Shown one piece after another: positions 45,011 to 56,529 of a stretch of 58,500 bases of DNA. The stretch comes from Welwitschia mirabilis. Taxonomy: Eukaryota; Gnetophyta; Gnetopsida; Welwitschiales. Location: assembly GCA_051453625.1 (NCBI GenBank), contig JBOZIK010000001.1, forward strand, positions 248,356,014 through 248,414,513, given 5' to 3'. Under the pieces are notes generated by a model. That model was not told the DNA's origin and made no database searches. It worked only from the letters and a program-made list of their open reading frames with translations. How positions within the stretch are numbered: position 1 is the first letter of the stretch; each line of letters begins with the position of its first letter. The translations under genes and the position numbers were made by a program.

Positions 45011-45629
45011 TGATGTTAGGTCTTCCTTCTGAATTGGTTTTGTTTTTATTATTAATTCATCTAGAGGCTAGATCTTGAAAATAAAAGAAAAGAGAAAGAA
45101 GATCCTAGTTATGACAAATAAGCAAATAAAACATGCATTACAAATAGGATAAATATCTTTTGCTTCAATTACAATAAAATAAGAGATAAGGTTATCAAAA
45201 GCATTACAATAATTTCATGAGGTTTTTAAACATGAATTTGCTCTACCATTAAAAGAAAAAAAAAGTAGAGCATACTTTTGATTTAATTCCTAAAGCTCTA
45301 TTAACATCTCTTTCCTATCATATTCTTAGCTATTGAGTTAAGAAAATTAAAGTTATAGATTAAGTACATTTCAAATGAGATAATTAAAGAAATTAAAGTT
45401 GTAAATACCAACTTATTCAGGATGACCATGAAGTTTCCATATGCTATTCAATACATCCTTACAATAACTTATGCCAATCTTGGAAGATAATATTACTCAT
45501 AGGAAATTAAGTCTTAAATAAATGATTTTACAAAACAGTGTCTAATCTACTAAAAAATCAAATTGAAATAATAAAAGACTACAATATTATTAAAGCATTT
45601 AGGGGTAGTATCATGAAAGAAAGGAGAAA

Positions 45630-46060
45630 TAACTATGGATTTTATTAAGAACTCTTCTTTAATAAAACACCAAAAAAAGATGAAATTTTTATGTCTATTA
45701 ATAAATTAATCATGATGTTTCATTTCATACTAGCAAACACCTTTATCATGGTAGAAGAATTTGTAAATCATTTTGTAATGATAATCTTTAAATTACATGA
45801 TATAATAAACATTATTATTTTTAATCGAAAAATTCATTTAAAGTTTTTAATAGAAATTATTTAAGTAGCTTCAAACTTAAGTTTTATTTAATATATCTTT
45901 TCATTCAAATGTAAATGGATAGATAAAGAGAATTAAATATATCTTTGAGATATTTTAATACGTTATATAGCAAGAAAACTAAGAAGATGAGAAGAATATT
46001 TATGCTTAGCCAAATTCACATATCTTTAGGGCTATTAAACATCTATATAAGATTTTTCAT
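45630..46060 (+). pseudogene. Integrase remnant of gypsy element D
   Basis: ITMDFIKNSSL (45631-45663) is the start of the integrase core and keeps the first catalytic Asp. MFHFILANTFIMVEEFVNHF (about 45716-45775) and IIFKLHD (about 45783-45803) follow. The second catalytic block, expected around 45820, reads FNRKIHLKFL and has lost its Asp. DILIRYIARK and EEYLCLAKFTY (about 45952-46020) match the end of the core. The sequence is in one frame for most of this distance except for stops. Confidence 0.75.
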
Positions 46061-46600
46061 TTGAAGACATTTATGAAAGGAATTATTCTACTATAATTAC
46101 TTGTTTATATTCATCTTAAAGTGAAAAAAGGAAATTTAAAAAGATGTAAATAATGTATAAAATTCAAAGAGAATTGCAAGGAGCTTAAGAGAGAGATATA
46201 AAATATTATGATATTAAACATTTACATTTCATTTTTTACATTATAGATTTAGTATTATTACAAGGCAAACTTAAGACAACATCTTTAAAATTGGAATGAT
46301 CCATTGATCCTTTGAGTTATGTTTTATAATTAATAGTATAGGTGATATGACTTATTAAGTGCAATCTCTTTAAAGGTTAAAATAAAATTCATCTAGTTTT
46401 CATGTTAGTCTCTTAAAACCATATTACACAAGAAAGTAAGATGAATAAAGTATTCATAAAAAAAAAAGAATAAAAAAAAGCTAGTAAGGTCTAATATCAC
46501 ATTATTAATAACAATGATGTTATTGAAATTAATAACTTAAGAGAAAATATGTTAAGAGATAAAATTATAAGAACATTTTAGTCAAATGCTATAATTATAA

Positions 46601-47199
46601 TTAATAAAAATAATAAAATAATAAATATATGTAAGAAATTTACCTTGAGTTATTTAAAATCCAAAAAGAATAGAGAAAAAACCTTTTTTTAATATTTTTA
46701 TAACTAATATGTTAAATCTCTTTAGTATGAAAGAAATTTATTAATACCAGGATTACAAAAAAGGAATACAAGATCTTAAGGAGGTTTCAATAAAATAGAA
46801 ACAATCCAAGAAGACCTATAGCCACAAGGCAATGTGTCTATCATTGTTACAAATCTAAAGTATTAATAAATTAGGAATGTATCCTATGTAATGTTTAAAA
46901 TAATTATGTAATAATGAAATAATGTTTAAATTTAGATAAATTTCATATTTTTGTAATAGGTCAAACATGTTATTAAGAAATTAATAAAAAGACTCATTAG
47001 TTTGGATGCCAATTATAACCATTATTTAAGGTTATGACCCTTGTAAAAGAAATGAAAAACCTCTCATAATTAATGATCAACATTAAAATAGATTATCTAG
47101 TTGAAATGGACATTATGCAAAGGATTTTACTAAGATAGATCATGTTCTAGATAAGCTAGATTAACCCCTTAGTAATTTTACATACTAGAATTTAAAGGT
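46601..47199. other. AT-rich stretch downstream of element D
   Basis: No domain is recognised. It is probably the remainder of element D and the start of its 3' LTR, but no polypurine tract or LTR start is clear. Confidence 0.35.
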
Positions 47200-47430
47200 G
47201 ATACTACTTGGATGGTACATCTAATTAGGTGCTTTACTCCTGTAAATAGTAATATTGAAGAGAAAACATTTAATAATAAAGATAAATCATAAATTTCATT
47301 ACTCTTTTAATGTGCCAAGTGTTAATATTCTTTTATATGTACATTTTCATGTCTTATTTATGTTTTTTAAGTATTATTTTAATATTTTATTTAAATATAC
47401 CTTTCAAATTAAGTTCAAAACATTGGATCA
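47200..47430 (+). repeat. Dispersed repeat, copy 2 (related to 24320-24545)
   Basis: See copy 1: the core 47293-47363 matches 24415-24487 with scattered substitutions and no gaps. The 61-codon open frame at 47255-47440 lies across the repeat and has no protein counterpart in copy 1. Confidence 0.65.
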
Positions 47431-49699
47431 TCACATATAGTATTATTGTATACTTAGGAATATAAATTAAAAGCCTTATTGATATTAGCTAAATGTTTTC
47501 GTTATAAGGAAGTAAAACATTATCCAGCTTAAGTTGGGAAGAGTAAGAAATATTCTTTGGGTTTTTAGATCTAAATGTGTATGTATAGCCTCCTCTTAAA
47601 ATATTATAAGCTTTATCCTAGACTTATTCAAATTCTTTCATAAAGTTTAACCTACCTTAGAAGTAAGTAGCTATAACTATATTTTAGTGTTATTTATTTG
47701 TTATATAAATAAAAATATCTTGATAATTTAATTTATAATATATTTATAAAAATTATTTTGTAGTAGTGTATTATGTCTTAATAATAAAATAAAGTAGTCT
47801 TTAATAAAAATTTCCTAGATTAGATTTTATATTACATTAATTAAGAATTTTTAAACTATTTATGCAAATAAACATAGTAATTGTAATGGTAAAATTAATG
47901 TTCTTAGATAATCTTTTAACTATATCATTCCCTTGATTATTTTATGATTCATAATTTATGTGGAAAATGAAGTTTTCTTTTGGTAGGTTTAAATGTAACC
48001 ATAATGTTACTTTTTTAGAACATGGATTAGTTAGTGTTATTTATTGTAGATTTTTTCTTTCTAAAAAACACAAATTTACTAAAAAATTAATTGTCTTAGG
48101 ATGTGTTTCCTAACCTAAAGAATGAAGCGTGACATGTAGGAATATGAATTACTATGTATTTCTAAAAATAAAATACTAACTAAATGAAAAAATTTGTATA
48201 AGTTTATTAAGCCATTTCCTAGTTCATTCACATAGAATTTATCCATGTAATTTGAAATTATGGTATGTCATTAATTTATTTTTATCTTATTTCTAATATA
48301 AAACATGAAGAAATCTTTTTCGATAGTAAAGTTTTTCAAATAAAATGGAAATTAACATAGTTAACCCTCATAATCATTTATAAGAATAATTATTATCTTT
48401 TCATGATTATAAGTTTTTTACAATATAGAGGAAGAAAATCTTTAATTAACTCTTTAATATATAAATGCTTAAAATTATAAGAAATTTCTATCAAAAGTCC
48501 TCTCTCTTTTTGACATATTTAATTTTCTTGAAATTCTCAATTTAGTACTATGTTATCATTTTTATAAAGTCCATTTAATTTCTAGTTGATTAGATACATT
48601 ATATTAGGGATAAGTTCTAGAACTTTTATAACTATACTAGGATTCTGAAATCCATGAAAAACGATGAACAAATTTAATGTACTACTATTAAAACATTTNN
48701 NNNNNNNNNNNNNNNNNNNNNNNNNNNNNNNNNNNNNNNNNNNNNNNNNNNNNNNNNNNNNNNNNNNNNNNNNNNNNNNNNNNNNNNNNNNNNNNNNNNN
48801 NNNNNNNNNNNNNNNNNNNNNNNNNNNNNNNNNNNNNNNNNNNNNNNNNNNNNNNNNNNNNNNNNNNNNNNNNNNNNNNNNNNNNNNNNNNNNNNNNNNN
48901 NNNNNNNNNNNNNNNNNNNNNNNNNNNNNNNNNNNNNNNNNNNNNNNNNNNNNNNNNNNNNNNNNNNNNNNNNNNNNNNNNNNNNNNNNNNNNNNNNNNN
49001 NNNNNNNNNNNNNNNNNNNNNNNNNNNNNNNNNNNNNNNNNNNNNNNNNNNNNNNNNNNNNNNNNNNNNNNNNNNNNNNNNNNNNNNNNNNNNNNNNNNN
49101 NNNNNNNNNNNNNNNNNNNNNNNNNNNNNNNNNNNTGAAAAACGATTAACAAATTTAATTTAATACTATTAAAACATTTCTATATGCTATAATAAATATT
49201 AATGAAACAATATTATGTGATTATTTATTCCATTTTAATAGATATTTGGGTTTGACTTTATTAGATATCCATTTTCTTTCATACCTAATGGGCTTTGATG
49301 TGTAACTATTTTATTTAAATTTCATTATTAGTTTCTTTCACTATGTGCTTATTTTTTCTTTATTTCATGTCTTGCTTTATTGAGATATTACATTAATGCT
49401 TCTTGCTACATAATGATATTGAAATAAGTTTAAGTATATGTAAGTGTTAGAGTAAAGGTGTTATTAAATGATTAGAGAGAAAAGGTAAGACATCCTATTT
49501 TAGATTGAATGGATGATGCACCACTAGAAAACATGTAAAAATGATAGTGGATGACTATCTAAAGCTATTGAAAAGTAAATAAATAGAACCATTGCAAGTA
49601 ACAAAGGACAAGTGGTAAGAGACCAATTGGAAGGATCTTGCTTATAACCTTTTTCAGAAGTGTAGTTAATTATTGGGACAACTTCAACATCTAGAAGAA
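47431..49699. other. AT-rich stretch with a 437-N gap
   Basis: No gene, LTR or domain is recognised. The gap at 48699-49135 has near-identical flanks: about 45 bases at 48654-48698 and 49136-49179 match with a few differences. So the gap is either a collapsed tandem repeat or an overlap left unmerged. The apparent open frames there consist of N. Confidence 0.5.
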
Positions 49700-51300
49700 A
49701 ATATTTAAAAAGTAAAGAATGCAAACTTTTCTCATACACCTCCTATCAAGATTCCTTCTTCACTAAAAGATCTCATCATTAGCTCTTTTAAAGATTACTC
49801 TGATAATACTTATGGTGCTGATCAAGCCACTCATCTAAAGAAAAAACTTTATTTCATTCTCTCTCAAGGTCTTATAGGTCTTATTATTTATAGCCTATAG
49901 GTTAAACTCCAACAACCTTTTCTTGAGAATTCTGAAATTAATAAAGCCATGAAAGTCAATTTTATCCAAATTTAGTTTGAAGCTAAATGAAAATTTTAGT
50001 AGGCTTACTTCACTACTGCCTCATCTTGTGAAGCTTTACTAGAAGTAAAACTTAATGGCTTCAAAGTTTTTTGTTTTTAGAAACTCAAAGAAGATATGTC
50101 CAAAATTTATTATTCCATACTCTTTAGATCTACTGCCAATCTAGAATCCCTTCTAAATGCTTGTGAATCTAAGTTTTTTGAAGATTGTAACAACTATTTT
50201 TTTATAGTTTTAGCTCTAACAAGAATCTAGAAGAAATGAAGAATCAGTCATATGAGATGTCATAAATGCTGAAGAATAAGAAGCTGATCAAAATAAAGTT
50301 GAAACTTCGATTATGGAAATTGATAAGTGGGTTGTAGAAGCCTAAACTAACAAAATTACCCAAAAACTTCTTTAGAAAATTCAATCTCCTTAATCTTAAA
50401 GAGGTAGTTGCTCCAAACAAAAGCTATAACAACAATAATAACATCAATGAAGAATTCAATTTACTTAAAAAGGTCAATGCTCTAGATCTGCCTCTTTGAC
50501 TATCTGTCTATCACAAGCTCATCATCAGTTGCAAGCAAATCAAATTCGTAATCCTTATAAACAACAATAAGAAATTTGTTTTGGTTTAAACAAGTAAGTT
50601 CCATTCTAGAACAACTCTTGCAAATATAATTGAACTTCCTCCGAACCCTCTAGCTACAATGCTTATGGGCAGATTGGATAGGTGAGAAACTAAGGCCATT
50701 AATAGACAAACTACTTGATCTACTTCATAGCCAAATACCTTTAATGGAAATGCTGTTCCATTCAAATGGAAAAACCATTCCTCTAGCCAAACATAAATTT
50801 TTGAGGTCCTGCCATATTTACTTCCCTTTTCTCTATGCTTATTTTTAGAAGAAAATGGATGTTAAAGGTAGAAAATAAAATTTATAATCTAGCTATCCAT
50901 AATCTTTCTTCCCATTATTTTAGACTATGATGAAAAGAAGCTCCTTGGATATGGCCTTATATACATTTCTAGATCCCCTCTTATGATCCGTCAGCTAATA
51001 ATTGATGAATTTAGAGCATTTGCCAAATTCCTTCGCCTTTGTTCAATCTTTGGTATGAGACCAGATTAGGTAAAAAAATTCTAATCCACTCCTTCATGTT
51101 ATTGATATTAACCAAATGAAATTTTAACCTTCGAGCTCCTGGAGTTTCCTAGCTAGATATGTTAATCCTTATGTTGAAAGAAGTATTAGTTAATGTCATG
51201 ATATACTTATGTATGCTTTGAGTTATTTTTCAAAGATTAATCATCCTTTCCTATCTTATTATCTTCTTGGAACTCTAAAATGACTTCAAAGAGACAAATC
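49700..51300 (+). pseudogene. Upstream region of the Penelope-like element
   Basis: Translation gives stop-interrupted but protein-like sequence, for example KIPSSLKDLIISSFKDYSDN (49750-49809), and later LRLCSIFGMRPD near 51030-51065. The composition, with many Lys, Ser, Leu and Phe codons, resembles the N-terminal part of PLE polyproteins. I cannot assign a domain. It may also include unrelated sequence at its left end. Confidence 0.45.
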
Positions 51301-52460
51301 TATTATCATTAAGTTAGTAAATAAAAACCTTGGAATTGTTATACTAGACACATCATGGTATATCATATAGGAAACTTTTAAATATCAATTTTATCTATCA
51401 GTTAATGAAATCCCTTGGAATCTTTTACATTCTAAGATTCTTCATCTTCTTGACCATTTTTCCATTATTTTTTAGAAGTTCAGAAATGCTCTCCTTTAGG
51501 TATCAATTAATAAGACTCATGCTTATGCCTTTTATCTTATATCCAAAATCCAAAAATCTAATTTGGTTAGTTTTCCTATCTATAGCTACTCTAGGTATAT
51601 TTTAGAGCCAGCATCTCACCTTCTTTAGTACTTACTCTCCCCCATCCTATTCTTCCAGCCCATCCATCTCATAAACTTAGTTTCTCTCATCAGGGATTTG
51701 AGTTTTTTATCCATTCCATAAGATGCATTCCTCTTTACCTTCGATGTGGAATCCATGTTTTCCACATCCCCACTAAAGTAGTTCTTTCTATACTTGAATC
51801 TAGGGTTGAAGAGTATTTTATGTTGCATTCTTATGCTAACTAGAAGCTTTATTAATAGGCCATCATTTCTTTATATTCTCTTATTCTTAGAGAAAATTAT
51901 TTGAAGTTTGATAGTAATTTGTTCAAACTAGTTCGTGGTAGTGCTATGGGCAGTAGTTTTGCAGTAATATGTGCTTGTTTACTCCTTTGTCATCTAGAGA
52001 AGTAGCTTTTCTCCAATTATGAACAAAAACTTTCTTTTCTACTATAAGAATTATATTGATAATGCCCTTGGTATTTGGACTAGTTCCTTAGATTTTTTAA
52101 TGATGTTTCTATACAACTATAATTCTATAAACTGCAGCATTTATATTACTCCTATAGTATCCCAAGAATCTGTTAACATTTTAGATGTTATTTTCTTTAA
52201 AGATCCTATGTTTTTTCTATAGGAATTTTGTCCACCAAATACTATCAAAAACATTTAAATGCCTATTAATACATTCTATTCTCCTCTTGGCATCTAGTCC
52301 ATTAGAAAAATTCTTTTATTATTTTAGAGCTTCATGGATACTTGATGCAGGAATTCAACCTTTGGAACTACTTTAGACTCAAGCATAGCTTGTATCTTTA
52401 CCTTTGTACCCACACTATCCTTTTAAGTTTCTTTTAAATTGCTTTGTTAAAGTTTGTAAT
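51300..52460 (+). pseudogene. Reverse transcriptase of the Penelope-like element
   Basis: The order of PLE RT blocks is visible: NKNLGIVILDTSWY (51322-51363), then YLISKIQKS (about 51531-51557), FTFDVESMFS (51734-51763) with the motif A Asp, RGSAMGSSFA (51934-51963), and YYKNYIDNALGIW (52040-52078). In the last block the second catalytic Asp is Asn (52061-52063), so the enzyme is dead. SQESVNILDV and KDP follow at 52160-52206. Then the frame changes and GILSTKYYQKHLNAY continues. These motifs separate it from telomerase and from LTR-type RTs. Frames alternate because of small indels. Confidence 0.83.
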
Positions 52461-52881
52461 NNNNNNNNNNNNNNNNNNNNNNNNNNNNNNNNNNNNNNNN
52501 NNNNNNNNNNNNNNNNNNNNNNNNNNNNNNNNNNNNNNNNNNNNNNNNNNNNNNNNNNNNTTTACATTACTCTTACAGTATCCCAAGAGTCTATTAACAT
52601 TCTAAATGTTGTTTTGTTCAAAGGCCCTACATTTGGTTATATAGGAATTTTATCCACACAATGCTATTAAAAACCTTTTAATGCCTATCAATACATTCCC
52701 TTCTCCTCATGGGATCTAATCCATTATAATAATGCTTTCATTATTTTAGAACTTTATAGATGCTTGATGTGGGAATCCAACTTTTAGGACTACTTCAGGC
52801 TCAAGCATAACTGGTATCTTTACCTTCATGCTTATGGCTATCCTTCCAAGTTTCTTTTATATTACTTTAGCAAAGTTTGTG
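52140..52881 (+). repeat. Duplicated PLE segment around an assembly gap
   Basis: 52140-52460 and 52561-52881 align along their full length with scattered substitutions at a constant offset of 421 bases. Both encode the SQES-xxIL-V, GILST and NAY-YI blocks. The 100-N gap at 52461-52560 lies between them. Confidence 0.9.
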
Positions 52882-53052
52882 CATCTGATAGAATAGCCCT
52901 TTTTCATTGCATATGTGGAAGCATTTAAAAGAAGAAATGGATCCCCCTTGTTTTCAAAATAGATTTTAGACCTTCGACAAGATCTTGTAACATGGGGTAA
53001 TCCTAAATCCTATACTTTCTTGTCTTTACTAAAAATATCCCATGTTAAGTAT
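52561..53052 (+). pseudogene. Second copy of the PLE reverse transcriptase C-terminal part
   Basis: The copy begins with YITLTVSQESINILNVVLFK and keeps KGPTFGYIGILST, then after frame changes NAYQYIPFSSWDLIHYNNAF. It runs beyond the first copy with ASDRIALFHCICGSI and LRQDLVTWGNPKSYTFLSLL (about 52973-53032), which is the end of the PLE RT core. It stops where element C's LTR starts. It may be a tandem duplication or another PLE copy joined by the assembler. Confidence 0.8.
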
Positions 53053-54130
53053 TGTGCTACCAATTACATATATTTGATAGGATATTCTGAGTTGTTTTAT
53101 AAGTAAATTAGCAGATAAATGCTTGGACTTCATGATAATGAAGAAGCAAGATGGAAAGGATGGAAATATGTAATTTCTTAGATAAATTACAAGCATTATT
53201 AGCGAATATGAATAATCAGTATTTTGGATGATAATTTTCTGCAAACAATAAATGTAAAGCATTGATGGAAGATCCATTGGAAGGCCATCGTCCACATCAT
53301 CATCTCGATGACAGGATGGATGACAATACCTACATGATGACAGCTCTAACAGACAATCAGACTGGTAGTAAATGAGGATTTAATTATGAGTTGGCATCAT
53401 CTCTTATATCATCCATAAGACCAGCTAGATGATACTAATTATAACACCTACACTAAATGTTCATCTAAACTTTCACCACCTATTCTGATTTTTCTCTGTA
53501 GGGTAGTTAGGGTTTTTTCCTGTGCCTTTCTATTAGTTTCATTTCATTTTTTGAGTCAATAAATAGAGGTCTCTCCCTAAACTTTTGATCATCTTTGATT
53601 ATATCCAATATACTCATGACAGGAGATCGAGGGATCGGAGAACCATCCTATAATTTCAGAGAGATGTTTGTTGGTATTGGGTGGCATTTTCTCCATTGAG
53701 GTATAGCTACTTTGTAATACAGATGTGGTGTGAATTTTAATATAAACATTTCCTTTTGTATAAATGATCTTCTCCCTCATAGTTTATGTTTATTAAGATT
53801 TATTGACAACTTCTCTTATGATATAGATTATGAAGACAACCTTTGTCAATGTTGTGCTTGTTTAGTTTAGGTTTATTGTGTATTTTCTATCTTAGATTAG
53901 TGTTGCATAAGTGTGTTTTATTTTATTTTCATGCATTAAAAATTATTTCTATAGGTTAGGGTTACCGTATTTTTATCTTAAAATCAACTCTCTTATTTTC
54001 ATACTTTCGCCTTCAACGGATTATGATATTTGGATCACTCCATCTATATTAGTGTGTTGTATTTGTGCATATTAATTATAGTTAATAAGATTCTAATCAG
54101 GACATAAATGTTGCATAAATTTGCATTGCA
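53053..54130 (+). repeat. 5' LTR of element C
   Basis: It starts TGTGCTACCAATTACATA and ends TTTGCATTGCA, six bases before the primer-binding site. A TATA-like CAATAAATAGAGG lies at about 53556-53568. The block CACTCCATCTATATTAGTG (54036-54054) occurs with few changes in both LTRs of element B, as does the last part. Its start interrupts the PLE coding sequence; the preceding five bases are AGTAT. Confidence 0.88.
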
Positions 54131-54136
54131 ACATCT

Positions 54137-54154
54137 TGGCGTCGTTGCTGGGGA
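54137..54154 (+). promoter_or_regulatory. Primer-binding site of element C (tRNA-Asp type)
   Basis: TGGCGTCGTTGCTGGGGA differs by two C-to-T changes from the sequence complementary to the 3' end of plant tRNA-Asp, the primer used by Athila-type elements. Confidence 0.88.
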
Positions 54155-54900
54155 AGGCTATTGCTTGGAGTTAGAGAGTTTTCATTGCTTTGATAAGTAT
54201 TTTGGTTGAGATGTTTACTATAGCAGCAATGCAACAGTACTTGCAGTAGTGTAGGTTTTGCATTTTTATAGAGTCAGTTTTTTCTGTTTTTCAAATTAAA
54301 GTCTGTTTTTCTATCTGCAATAATGTCATCCACTTTATTATCTAAATGACTGTGCTAATGACGACCTCTATGTCAGAAGTTTTCTATTTTAGTTTTTCTT
54401 TTAAATTTTCATAGTATCAGTACCATCATACTTTCTGTCGTCCAGATGGCATAGGTGGATGACAGTCTGTAATTTATCAAAAAAGTCAATTTTTTTATTT
54501 CTCTTTTTTTTTTCTTTTCTTATGGTTTCTTTTTTTTTTTTGTCATCCAAGATATCATCTGGACAATGTACGAGATGGCACTTTTTACAAATCAAAGATA
54601 TAATATGAATGGTTAAGTCTGGAAAAAAGAAAAACTACCAGACAGAGTGACTATTGATTACTGAAAACATCAAAAAATGTTTGATAAATATTGAACTAGA
54701 AATAGGTCAAAATAATGAAGTTACGCAAGATTTTAAATTTCCTGTAATTTTCACTTTTATTTTTATAGAGGCGGATTTTTCTACATGTCAACCTTAGAAC
54801 AAAAACAAAAATAACCTATCTCTTCAAATCCACCTCTTGTCATTATAATCCTAACTTCTACTCCTTCTCAACCCAATAATCATGTTACTTTGAGGGGTCT
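54155..54900 (+). other. Leader region of element C
   Basis: No coding sequence is recognised between the primer-binding site and gag. It contains several TCATCC/GGATGA-type motifs (for example 54437-54470 and 54540-54560) like those in the LTRs of element B, and T-rich runs near 54490-54540. Confidence 0.55.
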
Positions 54901-54939
54901 TATAGCAAATAAAAAAACATGAAATCCAAACTCTTTTTG

Positions 54940-56335
54940 ACTTACCTTCTGGTGATGATGTAGAACTTTGAAACTTGCATGCTTACCCTACCTTTAGTGG
55001 AGAACCCGATGAAGATTCGTTACAATACATCACCAACATTGAAAAACTTGTTCTTTCTTCTAGAAATAGTAAAAAATGAATTAGTGATAAGACTTACATG
55101 GTTATCTTTCCCCTCAGCTTAAGAGATAAAGCAAAACTTTGGCTTATAATGATTTCCAATAAAAGAATCAAATCTTGGATTCAAGTTCAAGAAGCCTTCA
55201 TAAAGAAATTCATGTGTGGAACCACCATCTGAAAACATAAGAAAGAAGTTACAAACTTCCAACAATTACCTAATGAAGACTATGTCAGTACCTATAAGCA
55301 ATTCTTTGTTGCCTTACATTTAAGCCCTGTAGATGTCTTTTCAAAGGTAGAGCTAGTTGATTATTTTTACGGTGGGTTAAACAGTTATACCAAGAAACTT
55401 ATAGATTTTTTTTGTAAAGGTAACCTATTAAACCAAATCCTAGAAGATTCTTGGAAGGTGTTAAAAGATTTAATAGAATTACATCAAACCTAGTCTAAAC
55501 CCTCATTTAGAGAAAATTAAATAGTAGGCCACATCATTAAGGACTTAAAAGAAGTTAAACATGAGAAAAATAAAATCAAAATATAAAATAAACCAATTAG
55601 CATTATTAAAATTTTCATTTCTACCTCAGAGTAATACATCCAAATAATCCTTGATGCAAAAGTGACAATCAAGGAAAGTGAAGTTGTTGTTTCAACATGC
55701 TATTTATGTGAAGATAGTTATCATATTATAAAGGATTGCCCTTTACCTCTTACTTACAAAGAGAAAATCTATGAGAAATTCTATAACTTTAACCAAAGAC
55801 CTTCCAACTATATACAAAATAACAACTAAAGACAAGTCTAAAATTACAACTTTCAAAATAGGATGAGTGAGCAACCAGATCCTAGGAATTTTCAAACTCA
55901 TCATCCTAACTTCCAACCTTTTAAAAATAGGTTTAAATATTTAAAATTTTAATTCAATAATCTAAATAACTTGGTAAACCCTTCCAACTCCCAAAACCAT
56001 TGTGATCTTCTTAGGAATCCCATTGAGTAGTTGAGAAAAACTTAAGAGAAAACAAATGCAAACATAGAAAACCTTGTAAGTATTTTACAACAAACCACGC
56101 TTGCAAATCAAAGACCACAAGGAACCCTTGTCACTCAACCTTTATTGATCCCTAATAAAGTAAAAAAAGATTATAAGGTGATGATAAGAATTGAAAATGA
56201 CACAACTCTTCCAACCCATGAGGTATCAACTTCCAAAAGTGACAAAAATGATGAGGAAGAGGACATAGAAATCATAGAAAACTATTCCTTCCCTTCCTCC
56301 TTGAGAAACAAAAAGAAATATCTTTCATAAAATAA
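54940..56335 (+). pseudogene. gag of element C, with zinc knuckle
   Basis: Gag, the particle-forming protein. The core includes FPLSLRDKAKLWLIMISNKR (55109-55168) and then IKSWIQVQEAFIKKFM (55169-55216), the conserved retrotransposon gag pattern. NFQQLPNEDYVSTYKQFFVA follows, and the YFYGGLN block is at about 55363-55383. A complete CCHC knuckle CYLCEDSYHIIKDC is at 55698-55739. A Gln/Asn-rich linker and an acidic tail with DEEEDIEIIENY (56251-56286) end it. The last 61 codons (56145-56330) are uninterrupted. Stops at about 55228 and 55500 break the rest. Confidence 0.88.
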
Positions 56336-56529
56336 ACTTATCACCTCATGGCTCGATAGGCTAAACACAAACCCCATCTTTGATGATCATTTGAAAGCCT
56401 TAATACAAAATATAAGCATGAACTTATCTTTTTGGAAACTTCTACAAGATAATTCAAGATATTCTAAGCTATGGAAAGACCTAAGAAGAAGAAAACAAAA
56501 ATGAACCATCTTAGCTTAATTTATTAGCA

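Larger units (their letters stand above)
43800..46600 (+). mobile_element. Ty3/gypsy element D, strongly decayed, RT apparently deleted
   Basis: Gag, the end of the protease and integrase can be recognised on the plus strand in gypsy order. Between the protease end (45007) and integrase (about 45630) only about 600 bases remain, too few for RT plus RNase H, and no YxDD-like block is seen. An internal deletion is therefore likely. Stops are very frequent. The repeat at 47200-47430 may be part of its 3' LTR. Confidence 0.72.
49700..53052 (+). mobile_element. Penelope-like element (PLE), degenerate
   Basis: Downstream of 51400 the plus strand encodes a reverse transcriptase of the Penelope type and not an LTR or LINE type: FTFDVES (motif A), GSAMGSSFA, a YIDN box followed directly by LGIW, and then SQESVNILDV. 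The region 49700-51400 reads as a long, Lys- and Ser-rich upstream domain broken by stops. The right end is cut by the LTR of element C at 53053. A GIY-YIG endonuclease, which many PLEs carry after the RT, is not visible; it could have been removed by that insertion or be absent. The left end is uncertain. Confidence 0.8.
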
